Assembly (NCBI GenBank): GCA_946811695.1
Contig: OX328123.1
Location: 38,846,054-38,910,053, forward strand
Direction: 5' to 3'
Source of the DNA: Gonocerus acuteangulatus
Taxonomy: Eukaryota; Arthropoda; Insecta; Hemiptera; Coreidae
DNA: 64,000 nucleotides
Part shown: positions 28,868-63,646 of the stretch, piece by piece
How the letters are laid out: each line of letters begins with the position of its first letter
Position numbering within the stretch: position 1 is the stretch's first letter
Notes under the pieces: generated by a model
What the model saw: the letters and a program-made list of their open reading frames with translations, nothing else
The model's database searches: none
What the model was told of the DNA's origin: nothing
Program-made: the position numbers and the translations under genes

Positions 28868-29670
28868 GAATATGAGACCTATCCAAGCCCAAGCATTATT
28901 GTATGCAGATGATATAGTTCTGATCGCGGATGCTCAACATACATTACAGCAGGCAATTTTTTAATGGCAGGGGGAATCGGAAAGAAAAGGCACGATAATA
29001 AATAATCACAAGAGCCAGATAATCTATCTAGGCAGAGTGGAACAAAATGTGAATCATGTGTGTAATGGGGAGACTTTAGAGGTCGTTGAAGAGTGCACAT
29101 ATTGGAGAACGGTATTAAACAGGAATGGCACTATCAATAGTGAGATATCCAATAGAATTAAGAAGGCCAACCAAATATATTACCAAATCTGCAACTCTAA
29201 AGTCAGAAAGATAGAGGTTGGACGGGATGTAAAACTACATGTTTTTAAAGCAATCTATCTCCCAACCCAGCTGTATGGAAGTGAGAGCTAGATAGCCCAT
29301 GACAGGCAAATGAGCAGACTTTTGGCAACCGAAATGAGATATCTCAGGAGAGTAGTCGGCAAAACAAGAAGGGACTGCATACAAAACGAAAGAGTAAGAG
29401 AGGACTTAAAAATCACACATCTCAAGAGTACCCTTGAGAAATGGCAGCTGAAGTGGGTCGGCCAAGTCTGTAGAATGGAGGGAGACCGAACACCCTCAGT
29501 ATCATGGAGTCAAGATCAACAAGGAAAAGACCAAGAGGACGGCCCGTCTATCATATGATGATTATATATCCAGACTTGGACATACGTGGAAAATCATTAC
29601 CAACCATGAAGACACTTGCTAGGGGCCGAGATGGATGGCTCCAATGGCTAGAGGCTCCCCCACGCTGAAA
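28868..29670 (+). pseudogene. LINE reverse transcriptase remnant
   Basis: ALLYADDIVLIADA at about 28892 is the polymerase box (YADD). It is followed by TIINNHKSQIIYLGRVEQ, EISNRIKKANQIYYQI, YLPTQLYGSE and MRYLRRVVGKTRRD and then LEKWQLKWVGQVCRMEGDR. This is the C-terminal RT-to-tail region of RTE/Jockey-type LINEs. It is broken by a stop near 29291. Confidence 0.8.
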
Positions 29671-29699
29671 GGCACACAAGGGGGAAGGGAATGAAGGAG

Positions 29700-30478
29700 A
29701 AGAGCCAATAGGGAACACGGCCTTGCTCGGATCTAAGTTTAACTCCAGTATTTTGTTGACAGCCTCGATGATTGTGCATATTTCCCCTTCGAAATAACTC
29801 GCGTTTTTTCCCCACTGCAGAGCACTGTTGGAAGAGTGAAAAAGGATCCAGCCCCAGCAGCCTTAGTTTCAGGTATGTATGATCTGTCGGTATAAACGTG
29901 CAGCGACGTGCAGAGGAGTTACAACCGTAGTGACTCTTGAGGGGGGCAGGGCTCGCAACGGGAATCTGATATTTATTTCGCAGAGCTTCGGCGTGGGCTA
30001 AGGAGGTGGTTTTAGTCTCTGAGACCCTGCTATGTACTCAGTCCAGTGTCTGGAATCTATTCTTCTGGCCCTTTCCCAAAACTTCAGGGTACTTTTATCT
30101 CTTCTGGATTCGAGAGGTTCCATGCCTGCCTGTAGTTGCATAGCCACTGTGGAAGTGGACTTGGCACGGCCAGTGATTGTTCTAAGAGCGTTGTTTTGGA
30201 CAACGTCATATTTGCTTAGAATGCTCTTGGAGGAGAAGGAAAGAACTTCGCTTCCATAATCCATAAAAGGACGGACATATGTTTTCTATGCCGTGCACAG
30301 TACGTCTTGAGCGCCCCCACTTGGTTGCCATCAGACGTTTCAGGAAGTTTATAAATTTCTGTGCTTTATCAGCAGTAGACGCTACGTGGCTGTTATAGGC
30401 TTTGTTCAAAATATATTTCCTTGTGGATGTCCATATCATCCAACATATAGAAAAACATGAGACAGGCATGGATGCCAA
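29700..30478 (-). pseudogene. Jockey-like LINE RT C-terminus and RNase H start
   Basis: On the minus strand: AQKFINFLKRLMATKWGRSR, then MDYGSEVLSFSS, YDVVQNNALRTITGRAKST and AMQLQAGMEPLESRRDK, then RNase H-like ASYFEGEICTIIEAVNKILE near 29790. Two frames are needed. This tail is common in arthropod Jockey-group elements. Confidence 0.8.
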
Positions 30479-31061
30479 ACAAACTCCAAGCTTTATTTAT
30501 ATTATTAAAGCTTTAATTATTATTAAAACGTATATTAAAAAAATTGGAGAAATTCACTTCATTGGAAGACTATATCAGGTAAATCATGTCTAAGCCACAG
30601 AGACTCCTTGAAATAAAATTTGACTTACCTTATGAGTGGATTGTGACTACTTCAAGTTAGGGAAATATTGATATACGAAATTGAATGATGCCCTTTACAG
30701 TCATTGACCTAAGGGTGAATCGTCTTTGTTGCGAATGCTCATAAATAAATAAATACCCAAATAATCTCATCCAAAACAAACGGCAGGTTTTGTGCTACCA
30801 GTGTCACAAACTGGAACATATATCACAAAAAAATCGACGCATGTGCCTCAGTTCATTTGACATTGATTGAAAATATTTAAAATTTCCCCTATTCCCCCAA
30901 ATGTCTAGGGGCGGAGATGTCACAGAGTACATTATGAAAATGTAATTTGATAACTTACTCGAAAAAAGAATAGACCATGTTCTCAATACCAGTCAAACAA
31001 TCAAAAGCTGCAACGATCGTGTCATTTAAAATATCTCATATAATGGCGAAATACAAGAAGC

Positions 31062-31144
31062 GGTAAATCTGAAGGAGAGCGTCCTCAACTACGATTTTCT
31101 TCAAAGTTTGCACTATAACGTATTTTGATGCACTAAACACGAAT
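31062..31144 (+). mobile_element. T1 terminal fragment fused to gypsy C
   Basis: GGTAAATCTGAAGGAGAGCG to CACTAAACACGAAT is a T1 end 83 bp long. It is joined directly to gypsy C pol, so the last 11 codons of that reading frame are T1 sequence. Confidence 0.8.
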
Positions 31145-32558
31145 GTTTAGTATCGACCTTAGTAACTGCATTGAGGCCACGGAAATCTGTGCAGAATCGA
31201 TACTTTAAGTCACCTGTTGGGGAAGTTTTCTTGACTAGAATTACAGGTGCTTGCCAAGGACTTTTAGACGGCGTAATGACGCCTCGTTCAAGCAACGTCT
31301 GAACCTGCCGTTCCATTTCCTCCCGTTCACTGAAAGGCACACGATACGGGCGTTTCACCACAGGTCTGGCATCTCCAGTTTCAATATGGTGCTGAACAGG
31401 CAGGGAGCAACCTTCGGGACCCGGTTCACAAAAAATGTCTGAATATCTGGACAACAAGGACTCCATATCCCTCCTTTCCCCACCACTTAAATGGCCCAAT
31501 TTCTCGCCAACGATCGAGGCGAAACCAACAGGAGTTTTAGAGCCATCCTCGCGTTCCCTCTCCGAACAAGATCCACCGTCTTCCGCCCAATCTCTCTCTA
31601 CCAGACCTACCACTAGAAGCCGTGGCAATGTCACAGCCGAAGCGGTCAAATTGACGAACTGCATCCACGAACGGCCGTCCCGAGGAGTGTTAATGCATCT
31701 CCCTCCTACAACCCCATTGGGAAGTGCTCTTGACGGCTCAATAATGACAGCTTTCTGGTCTAGTTTCCCTGGTACGGAAATCTCTAATAGAGATTCACTG
31801 AAGGCCGGAAGCGTTTCCTCTCGCGAAAGACGCGCTGAGCTGGTTTTGTTATCCTTCTTCCCCGTGTGTCTTGATTCCTCCTTGACTATCGGCTTAGCTC
31901 CTATATTCACGCTAGTTGGAAGGGATAAGATATGACCTGAAAACTTGGCTTCTAGTTCTCTCGCCGTCCTACTCATGAAACGTACCCACTCTCGGTTCGC
32001 AGACATTTTTAACTCATCCCTCTTTGTTATCGAACCAACGGAAGGTAGGGATTCAATTTTAGGCGATGCTCCCGTGACTAACAATCCCGAACGTAGGTCT
32101 ATATGGGCGTCTAATTTCCCTAGTAAGTCGAAGCCTAATAGTCCATCTCCTTCTAAGCAGACGTCAGCCACTATGACGTCGTGGGACAGTCGATGGCCCT
32201 TAACTTCGATATTCACCGTTTGAATACCGCGTACCGGGATTACCACACCAGTTACCCCCCTAATCTTACTAGTCGCGGGTCTTAATTTGGATCCTGAGGC
32301 AGGAGACCTGATTAGAGTAACTTCAGCACCAGTGTCTACTATCATCCTATGAATCCGCCCATTTATCCAGGTGCTCACCTTTAACCCTTTCTCACCTCCC
32401 CCACCTATGCCTAGTAATTCGTAGCGCGATCCCCTTGTCGCCGACTTAGGGCCGGGGCCCTCCCCAAGTCGTTCGCGTTTGGGGCCTTCTTTGGCAAAGT
32501 TCCTTTCACGAGGGGTTTGGAACGACATTGGCGAGCGATATGCCCACGACGACCACAC
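31145..32558 (-). CDS. Gypsy C pol: protease and N-terminal RT (truncated)
   Basis: Open for about 470 codons, in the -1 frame relative to gag, which it overlaps by 148 nt (32411-32558); pol is therefore probably made by -1 ribosomal frameshifting. The protease has [12 protein letters not shown] and [18 protein letters not shown] begins with [40 protein letters not shown] and [11 protein letters not shown]. The polymerase active site, RNase H and integrase are missing past the T1 junction. The absence of stops implies recent insertion. Confidence 0.88.
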
Positions 32559-33433
32559 CTATAACAATTCGTACTATTTTTGGGAGAAATATCACTAACC
32601 CTCTCTGTTTGTCGACATCCCCTGGCCCAATGATTCGTATCCCCGCAGCGATAACAGCCACTTGGATTACCCCTCTCAATGACCCTTACTTCGCTTTGTC
32701 CAACTTCCTCGGGACTGGGAATTTCGTTATCCTGGGGATTCTTCTCTACAGTAAATATTCCCTTTTCGTGTCGCCCTAACTCCGTTTCAATGGCTCTAGC
32801 CTTCTCAATCGCGGTTTGTAATTCCTTTGGGAACGCGAGTCTCGTCAGCCTCCCAATCTCTCCTCCGAGCCCATTTAAATATGATGTAAGGACGACTTTA
32901 TCCAGTTGTTTGCGAGCCCCTATAACTTCTTCCTCCGATCCCTCACCTGAGAGTGATCGTTCACCCATCTCCCGACAACGATCTCCGAAAGTTCTGACAT
33001 CCTCCCCACGCTCTTGTTTCATTGAACTAAGCTGAAGGAGAAACTGCTCAGGTTGCATAGTCGCCTTAAAGCGGTCTAAAAGAGCATCTCGAATCGTGGA
33101 ATATTTTACATTTGGCCCCTTGAGATCCGATCTGCTGGCCAAAAATTTCGCAGCCATCCCTTTCAGTCTCATCCTTAACACAAGGGATTTATCACGATCT
33201 TCCCAGTTTCCGCTAGTTGCCACTAATTCCAAACCATTGAGATAGTCTTGGATTGGAACCCCAGAATCGTCACCGGACCATGGACCGACCATTCCCTGAA
33301 GAGAAAGATCCCTCTTTCCTGGCTTACCCTCATGCCTTGTCCTCTCGAATTCTTCCCTGAATTGCTCATTTGCAGCCAACGCCTGATCCAATGCCGTTTT
33401 CAGATCGGCAAACTGCTGTTCCGTTACCACCAT
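32411..33433 (-). CDS. Gypsy C gag
   Basis: 340 aa, intact. A capsid-like segment with [20 protein letters not shown], then [11 protein letters not shown] and [20 protein letters not shown], followed by two CCHC zinc knuckles ([14 protein letters not shown] and [14 protein letters not shown], residues about 262-305). Role: packages element RNA. ATG at 33433 is preceded by the leader; no better upstream start is seen. Confidence 0.9.
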   Translation of the reverse strand: MVVTEQQFADLKTALDQALAANEQFREEFERTRHEGKPGKRDLSLQGMVGPWSGDDSGVPIQDYLNGLELVATSGNWEDRDKSLVLRMRLKGMAAKFLASRSDLKGPNVKYSTIRDALLDRFKATMQPEQFLLQLSSMKQERGEDVRTFGDRCREMGERSLSGEGSEEEVIGARKQLDKVVLTSYLNGLGGEIGRLTRLAFPKELQTAIEKARAIETELGRHEKGIFTVEKNPQDNEIPSPEEVGQSEVRVIERGNPSGCYRCGDTNHWARGCRQTERVSDISPKNSTNCYRCGRRGHIARQCRSKPLVKGTLPKKAPNANDLGRAPALSRRQGDRATNY

Positions 33434-33705
33434 CGTATAGCTCTATTTTCAACGTTTCCAGTGAACCCCAACACGTTATGCTTACGAATAGGGATTGCTT
33501 TACTCTCTAACAGGGCTAACCACCAAATATCCGTATTTGGCGGTCCTTAAACCAGGAAACGTGAGGACATTGAATGAACAACTACCCAGCGCCGAGATAT
33601 CAGTTCGAGGAATTGTCCTATCAGCGCCAGCAGTACAGCCGCCGGCCTATCTCGAGAGCAGGGTTCTTATCTAATGCCGGCTTGCAGCTGGACATTTAAA
33701 TAATA

Positions 33706-33723
33706 CCCGGAAACCTGACACCA
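33706..33723 (-). other. Primer-binding site of gypsy C
   Basis: On the minus strand TGGTGTCAGGTTTCCGGG, two bases after the LTR end CCCTTACA. It would pair with a tRNA ending in CTGACACCA. Confidence 0.7.
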
Positions 33724-33725
33724 TT

Positions 33726-34251
33726 TGTAAGGGACTGATTAGCAAGGACGGGATTTAGAGATACAGACAATGGGGAAATATTTTAGAGAAGCGGAAATTC
33801 CTTTTTAAAACTATAATTTACACAGAGGATACAAAACATAAATATCATAAACCATTGCTACGATGAGAGAAAAGGTTGAGTGAGAGAGACGGATAGGTAG
33901 AGTTATCAAATATGATCATTTGGGGAGATTATAGAGAATTTGGAACTGGCCTACCTCTGAACAGCATCTGGGCCGAAGTCTCAGGAACGGATGCAAACTC
34001 TCCCGGTCGGAGGTAAGCCAGCTCTTTTTAAACCCTTTGTACCCCACTCCTGCTTTTGCAGGTGATTGAACTAGAAACTCTTGTCAGGTCTTAGATCTTC
34101 CAGGAATCTTACGAATCAGCCACGTGCAGTGCCAACATCCCAGACGCAACGTTTGCGGATTCGTGGTTCTCACATCTCTAGAGATGGACAGCCAACCTTT
34201 TCTCTCATCCTTATTCACTTAACAAGGCCAAAGGGAAAACGGGGCCTTACA
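33726..34251 (-). repeat. 5' LTR of gypsy C (526 bp)
   Basis: On the minus strand begins TGTAAGGCCCC and ends CAGTCCCTTACA, giving the inverted TGTAAGG/CCTTACA. The 3' LTR is absent. Confidence 0.75.
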
Positions 34252-35028
34252 AAGTCAAGAGTCAGGACATGGGAGATAGCCTAAAATATGATATCATGGT
34301 ATGTACATACTTTTCTTTAATGGAGATGGAGATAGTTAGCCGTTGCGATGATACGAAGTCAAGGGATGGTTGGGATTCAGCTTGGAGAAAAAACGTCAGA
34401 TCTTCAGGCAGAAATCTATATTGGACGTTTCGGCTGCACTTTATAGCCTCCCTCCCTCCTTGGCATTTTTTAGTGCTGAAGAAGGTTGGCTGAAAAACCA
34501 GATTTAAAACGCAACCATGTGATTGTAGCAACCGAAAAACCCAAAATTTTGGCAATAGTCACCCCGGTTGACGGTAACTTCAATTTTCTTCTAGATTGAA
34601 AATGGTAAAATAGCCGAAACGTTTAATGTAAAGAAGGAGAGAAAAATAAAGATTGGTTTGAGGTCATGATTTATTAAAATGTGTGTTAATTAGTAAATCA
34701 TTGTATTTCTGAGACGTAAATAAATCTCTTCTTAATGTTGACCCTCCCCCTATGTGTTACTGGATTTCTTTTTATTTAATTTTAATTTACTACTAAAAAT
34801 TATTTACGAATTTAAACAACAATTACAAGAAACGAAAAACGAGAAATTAATTATATCAACTATAAGGTAACATTTGAAATTATATTTTTGTTATGATAGT
34901 TTAATTGGTTACACTGATAAAAAGGCTCTACTTCAAAAGTTACAAATTTGTGATTATATGTAATCAATTTGAAATTCTTGTCACTTGTTGAATACTTTCG
35001 TGAATTATTATCATAAAAACATCCAAGA
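34252..35028 (+). other. FIGNL1 5' flank
   Basis: From the gypsy C LTR to the FIGNL1 start codon. The promoter is not recognisable; the LTR ends about 780 bp upstream and is in the opposite orientation. Confidence 0.3.
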
Positions 35029-58465
<23,437 letters not shown>

Positions 58466-58675
58466 TATTTTTTTAATTTTCTGAAATTATCTTGATAAAA
58501 GTCAAGCATTCAAGAGCTGTGTGATTCTTTTTTCATGTCCAAATTTCAAATATAAGTGCATATTATTGGTTTTTTCTCAAAGGTAATTATTATTCAACTG
58601 AAGTCTAGGAAGTAGTAAAAATCTATTTTGGTCATATTTTAGATTGTTTTCTCAGCTGCTGTTTAATCTAAACTA

Positions 58676-58681
58676 AATAAA
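58676..58681 (+). promoter_or_regulatory. FIGNL1 poly(A) signal AATAAA
   Basis: 211 nt after the stop codon and 6 nt before the TTAA target of the following element. A second AATAAA lies at about 59432. Confidence 0.6.
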
Positions 58682-58691
58682 ACATTATTAA

Positions 58692-59397
58692 CCCTTTCCT
58701 TACTAAAGACTTCTGTAGAAGTCGAAGTTTGCCATGCCACTGGAACGAAGGACTTGTACAGCAGTCGAAAGCTGCCATGCCCCTGGACCGAAGGACTTGT
58801 ACAGCAGTCCGACCCTTCTCTCTCTCTCGCTTACCAACTCCTTACGGCTAACTTTTCCAGGAGTTTGCTGTTAAGCAAGGATTTAGAGAAGCTTTAGCTA
58901 TTTCTTTACCACTGGTAGCCGGAAAAATTAACTATTTGTGTAGAGAGAGAGCTACGGATTATGGATACATGGGTCGGGACCATAAAAATTAACATCGCCA
59001 GTGTTAGATCCAACTCGATTCCAATCGAAAAGGATGATGTATTTTTCTTGTTTTTAATAAAAAAAGAAGCTATTTATTTATTTAGCTTCTTTGATTAATA
59101 CCTATATCATAAAAAAAAAAATATTTTTCGTACTAAAAAGTATAGACTATAAAAAATATTTATTGGAGCATCTAATTATATAATTCAACCTAAATATTTA
59201 GAGCTAAAAGTAAACATAAATGAATAGTAAAATGCAGGTTTTCCACGATTAGAAATGTTAAGGGAGGAAATTATATGAACGTTTTTACGCACGTCGAGAG
59301 GAGGGCGAGAATAGCTTCGTAACTAGGGCCCAGCCAGGTAGAGAGATCGCCGTACTGAAGGGTCGGTCAGCCGGCACTACCCGTCTTAAGCTAAGGG
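58692..59397. mobile_element. TTAA-flanked piggyBac-type MITE
   Basis: CCCTTTCCTTACTAAAGAC at the left, CTTAAGCTAAGGG at the right, TTAA at 58688-58691 and 59398-59401. Near 58720-58830 a 48-bp segment with GAAGGACTTGTACAGCAGTC is tandemly repeated. No transposase. Confidence 0.7.
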
Positions 59398-59401
59398 TTA
59401 A

Positions 59402-60865
59402 AATGTACAGTGTATAACTTTCCATTCATACGAATAAATATATTTTTATATACTGTGCGTGTATTTTTTTCATGAAGAGCCTTTATCTAATTTATAAAAC
59501 AAAGCAATGTTGTGATGTCATGGATCCCTCTTTTTTAATACCTGAATTATTTTATTTTATTAGGAGTTTCTGTTTCATTAACTTAAGTTTGTGGACTCCT
59601 AACATTTTCTAGTCTTAATATACTCACTTCAAAAAGTAAAGGAAATATTCTTCACTTTCTGCTTCCCAAAGAAAGATGGAATGCTCAGCAGTACTAGATT
59701 CCTTGAAGTAGAAGGGTTAATAGAAGAAGTACTTAAAAAAAAAAATGTATTTAACAAATATACAGTATTTTAATCAAATGTAGCCATTATTGCTCCAGAA
59801 AATGATGAAAAAGGTTTAAAGCTATTTAACATTATCTGTCCAAAAGTTGAACAAAAAAATAAGCTTATCATAAATATAATACACACAAAGAAAGTTCATA
59901 TTAAATGTAAGCTAGAATTTTACATTGTTTGGATAGATTACTTCCTAGTTAAAAAAGATAATAATAAAAAAAATTGCCTTTGCCGTTTTATTTTGAATGA
60001 ATGCATGAATTACTAGGCGCATTAAATAGAAACCAAAAATAGTTAAGTAAATAAAAGTAGTCTTTATAACATAAAAAAATACTTTGTGTTCTAAATATAA
60101 AAGAATAAATTGACAAATTGTCTGGATCCCAAAACTTTATAACCAAAATAAACCATAAAAAAATATAATGTAGTTAAGAAAATGGTCAAACAAAAAAAAA
60201 AATAAATTACATTTTGTATCATTATGATGTTTGAACATTTTGCAATTAAATTAGTCAATAATATTTTTCATAGTATTTGATTAAAGCTCTACTTTCAACT
60301 TCAAGAGGATACCATACAAATAAAGTCTGAGAACCAGTAACCCAAGGCTATCCATCAATGCAGGAATAAAAAAATAACAGGTAAATCAGGGTTTTTTTAT
60401 CAGTCGCTACTTGCGTGTATTTCAAAAATGACGCTGGGTAGCTGAATATTCTCATCTTAGGATGTCAGCTTTAAATGCAGAAAAAGCATTACTACTACTT
60501 CAATTTTGAAGCTTCAGTCATTTTTTTCATTAACTCTATTACTGTTTTAACAAACTTATGGTTCCAAATATAATGCAGTTGGACAGATAACTTTTAGAAA
60601 TTCAATTCGCCTAATGAAAATATTTCAAATTCATTCCAGATAGTCAGTCAAATGGCATCAGAGTAGTAAAACTTTAGAGAATAATAATGAAATTATGATA
60701 TAATAATGAAATTAATTTATCAACAAAAAAAATAAATACTTCCAGTTTTCATGCCAAAAAAGAGAAAGCAAAAACAAAACAATACTAAGTAAATTTAAAT
60801 TAATAAATAATTTAAAAAAGCATTTAGTCATAACACAATGAAAAATTCTCACTAAGAAAATAAGT
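59402..60865. other. Intergenic region between FIGNL1 and PREP
   Basis: AT-rich; the 3' UTR of PREP (minus strand) probably begins here. No other feature recognised. Confidence 0.4.
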
Positions 60866-62964
60866 TTATTCATTTAGTTTGAGGCCCATAGAGTTCATTA
60901 AAAAGCAGAGAATATCGACTTGTTCTTCAATCTAAAAAAAGAAAGACATAAATCATATTTAAATAAAATAAAATAGTGTAATAATTATTAATATCTCCCA
61001 GTGGAAGTAAGTTTGTTTAAAGAAGGCATTAATCGGGGGGGGGGGGGGGGGTGTTATTATTCATGAAGTGGTGCATCTTAGCAAGAATAAATGTAGCATC
61101 AATACCTAAGGAACAAAGGAAGTTTATGATTTCTCGCTATTAATAATGTGGTACATTTTTACATCATGCATGAATGAAGTTTCATGCTGAAATGCATGAA
61201 AAATTTAACAATAATTATATATACACTCTTTATTTACTATCAAAGAGTTAACTGAAAGTTATTGAGAACTTTTGATAATTATACCTAAATAATAATAATT
61301 ATAAAGAGAAAAAAAAAGGTCTATAACAGGCAGGCCATGAGGGGCAGATACAGTAGAAGTATCAGATTCGTGACCATAAAACACACTAAAGAGATAGTGT
61401 CCAGCACTATGCTCCAGCCAACTGATACCCCTTCTGCAGGTACCCATTAAAGGCTGTGTGAGCCTAGGGAAGGCACGGGAGTCTGACTTTGATATGAAAA
61501 AATTAAAAGGCAAGTTTCGAACTGAAGCCCTCCAGATTATGAGTCACCTCTACCACCGAGCAAACACAGCTCCAATAGTTATTATTAGAGCCCGGAAGTT
61601 AGGCATTTATTTTTGGGTGAAATAGGCAGGCAAAAAGGCACTTAAAATAGGCAGTACTGTAATTAAAATAGGCATTTATTAGGAGTGAAGGCAAGGAGAA
61701 ACCTTACTCATTAATGATGAAAATATGTATTTTAAATACTCATTCATTTCTTTATTACCAACTACCATACCCTGTTACCCGGCGTGCCATGCTACGCCTA
61801 CTTTCTGCTTCCATAAAATCAAAAATAAATTAGGAACCCCGTTCATTGTTTCGAACCCGTGACCTCCGAACTGTGAGTCATAAACGATTTTAACAAAGCC
61901 TATGGCTCTCCCCGAATCAAGACCTACATGTGTGCCAAGTTTGATCAAAATCGGTCAAAAGGTGTGGATTTGTATTAGGAACAATCATACAGACAGTCAG
62001 CTGGTAGACGTTTTTGACTTAGCCTACGACACTTCTCGGATTAAGATCTACTTTTTTCCCAAGTTTGTTCAAAGTCGGTCAAACGGTGTGGATTTGTATA
62101 AGGAACAAACATACAGACAGACAGCTGGTAGACGTTTTTGACTTAGCCTACGAGACTTCCCGGATCAAGACCTACCAGTATTCCAAGTTAGGTCAAAATG
62201 TGTGGATTTGTATAAGGAACAAACAGTCAGACACATGATTTTTTTTATATATAAATAGATTTATCACAGAATTAGTGTACTTACTCTCAAGGGAATTACT
62301 TCCCTTGTTACAAGCAACAACAAGATGCTTTTTCAAAGTATCAACTGTTTTAGACCTTCTCAGAAAAAATGTTTTTCATCATGGCAAAACTTCCTCTGCA
62401 TTATCTTGTCATTTCGAAGTCCGGAATACCAGGTACGCATTGTCACAGCAAAAGGGCTGTGACTGATTTCCCTCATCCTCTCTCTTTCCTGCTATTCATT
62501 ATGCTTGTGCATTCCTTCTACTAAGGAAGGTTCTGTTATTTACGGAGGTTAAATCCATGGGTTGGGAAAATAAGCTTTCGAATAGATATTTGTGACAGCA
62601 ATTTGTAATTTGAGTAACCTTTTTTGTCTTCGATGAACGGAAATTCAATATGTGCTTTTTGAAATGTTTAAAACGCATAACAAGCAAAAAAGGCAAAAAT
62701 AGGCAATGGAAGCCAAAATAGGCAAAATAAAAATTGTCGCTACACTTCCTAAATGCACGAAAACATATTTATTTCTATCTGATTCTTCAATATATCCATT
62801 CAGATAAAAAAGGCATTTTGCCTAACTTCCGGGCTCTAGTTATTATATTGTTAAGAAATCTTAAGAACATTAAATATATATAAGATAAAACTTACCCTTT
62901 TATGAGTTGGTTTACCAGCTCCATGGCCAGCTTTTGTTTCCACTTGGATCAAAAGAGGATTTGT
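60866..62964 (-). CDS. PREP: Prolyl endopeptidase, last two exons (partial)
   Basis: Exon 62964-62896 (acceptor TTTTTAG|ACAAAT, donor AAAAGG|GTAAGT, 69 nt, phase 0): TNPLLIQVETKAGHGAGKPT, where His in AGHGAGKP is the catalytic His of the S9A Ser/Asp/His triad. Exon 60931-60866: IEEQVDILCFLMNSMGLKLN then Glu and TAA. The enzyme is a cytosolic serine peptidase that cuts small peptides after Pro. The intron (1964 bp) holds a SINE and a hAT-like element. Upstream exons lie outside the window; no further exon is seen between 62965 and 64000. Confidence 0.9.
61036..61055 (+). repeat. Poly-G tract
   Basis: About 18 consecutive G then TGTTATTATT. Confidence 0.9.
61308..61573 (-). mobile_element. tRNA-derived SINE, diverged copy e
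   Basis: On the minus strand GAGCTGTGTTTGCTCGGTGG head, a box B near GTTCGAAACTTGC, and a body with GTACCTGCAG and GTATCTGCCCC. Terminal GACTGATTTT is lost. Confidence 0.7.
61586..62838. mobile_element. Non-autonomous hAT-type element (PREP intron)
   Basis: TAGAGCCCGGAAGTTAGGCA and its complement TGCCTAACTTCCGGGCTCTA at the ends, perfect 8-bp TSD GTTATTAT (61578-61585, 62839-62846). TTAGGCA/ATAGGCA motifs repeat inside both ends. No intact transposase is recognisable. Confidence 0.85.
61887..62232 (+). repeat. Tandem repeat, 3 copies of about 124 bp
   Basis: Each copy has GACTTAGCCTACGA-like start, GATCAAAATCGGTCAAA and GTGTGGATTTGTATAAGGAA, then CAGACAG. It lies inside the hAT-type element and ends near TTTTTTTATATATAAATAG. 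Confidence 0.8.
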
Positions 62965-63598
62965 CTAAAAATGAAAACTAAATTAAAAAGGATTTTTCTT
63001 TAAAAGGGCCGATCCTTTAAGATTTATTAACTCTTATCACAGCTCCTCTTGTACAAACTTGTAATTAGACTAATTGTTCTTCTAGTTCAACACTAGAGAA
63101 CACTTGCTCCTGTTTCTATGAGGAATAAGCTCACAAATGTGTTTGTGAAGTTTGCAGTAAAAATAGAAATAAAAAAATAAGGCATTTCAATATGGTGCAA
63201 AAATTGTGTTGCACTTTCCTGTACTCTGCCATGTTTCGAGATATACCACGCAAAAATAAAATACTACAGTACAATTGTAAGTAAAAAAAAAAAAAAGAAA
63301 GGTAAATATTTCAGTATATATACATTCATATATTGTTATAAAATTTTGTAACATTTATTTTTGGTTTCAAACATTAAATTCTGAAAATTAAAAGTAATGG
63401 GGTGGGGAAAAGGATAGATCAATATTTAAATTTAAACTAGAACAATTTAATATTAAACACATACATTTTGGATGCAAAAAATTCAAAACACACTTATAAC
63501 TAAGTTTCGTAGAAAAATATGAATTATGAAAAAACAATTAGTCTCATAGTAAGGATCTAGGACATCAATCGATATAGTAGAGACAGCAGCATGTAGTC

Positions 63599-63646
<48 letters not shown>

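Larger units (their letters stand above)
31145..34251 (-). mobile_element. Ty3/gypsy element C (5' half, well preserved)
   Basis: Order on the minus strand: LTR 34251-33726, primer-binding site 33723-33706, leader, gag, protease, RT start, ending abruptly at 31145 where a T1 end begins. A different lineage from A, B and D. Confidence 0.9.

Noticed and set aside
31251..33550. Several plus-strand ORFs (up to 166 aa)
   Set aside because: Shadows of gypsy C gag and pol on the minus strand.
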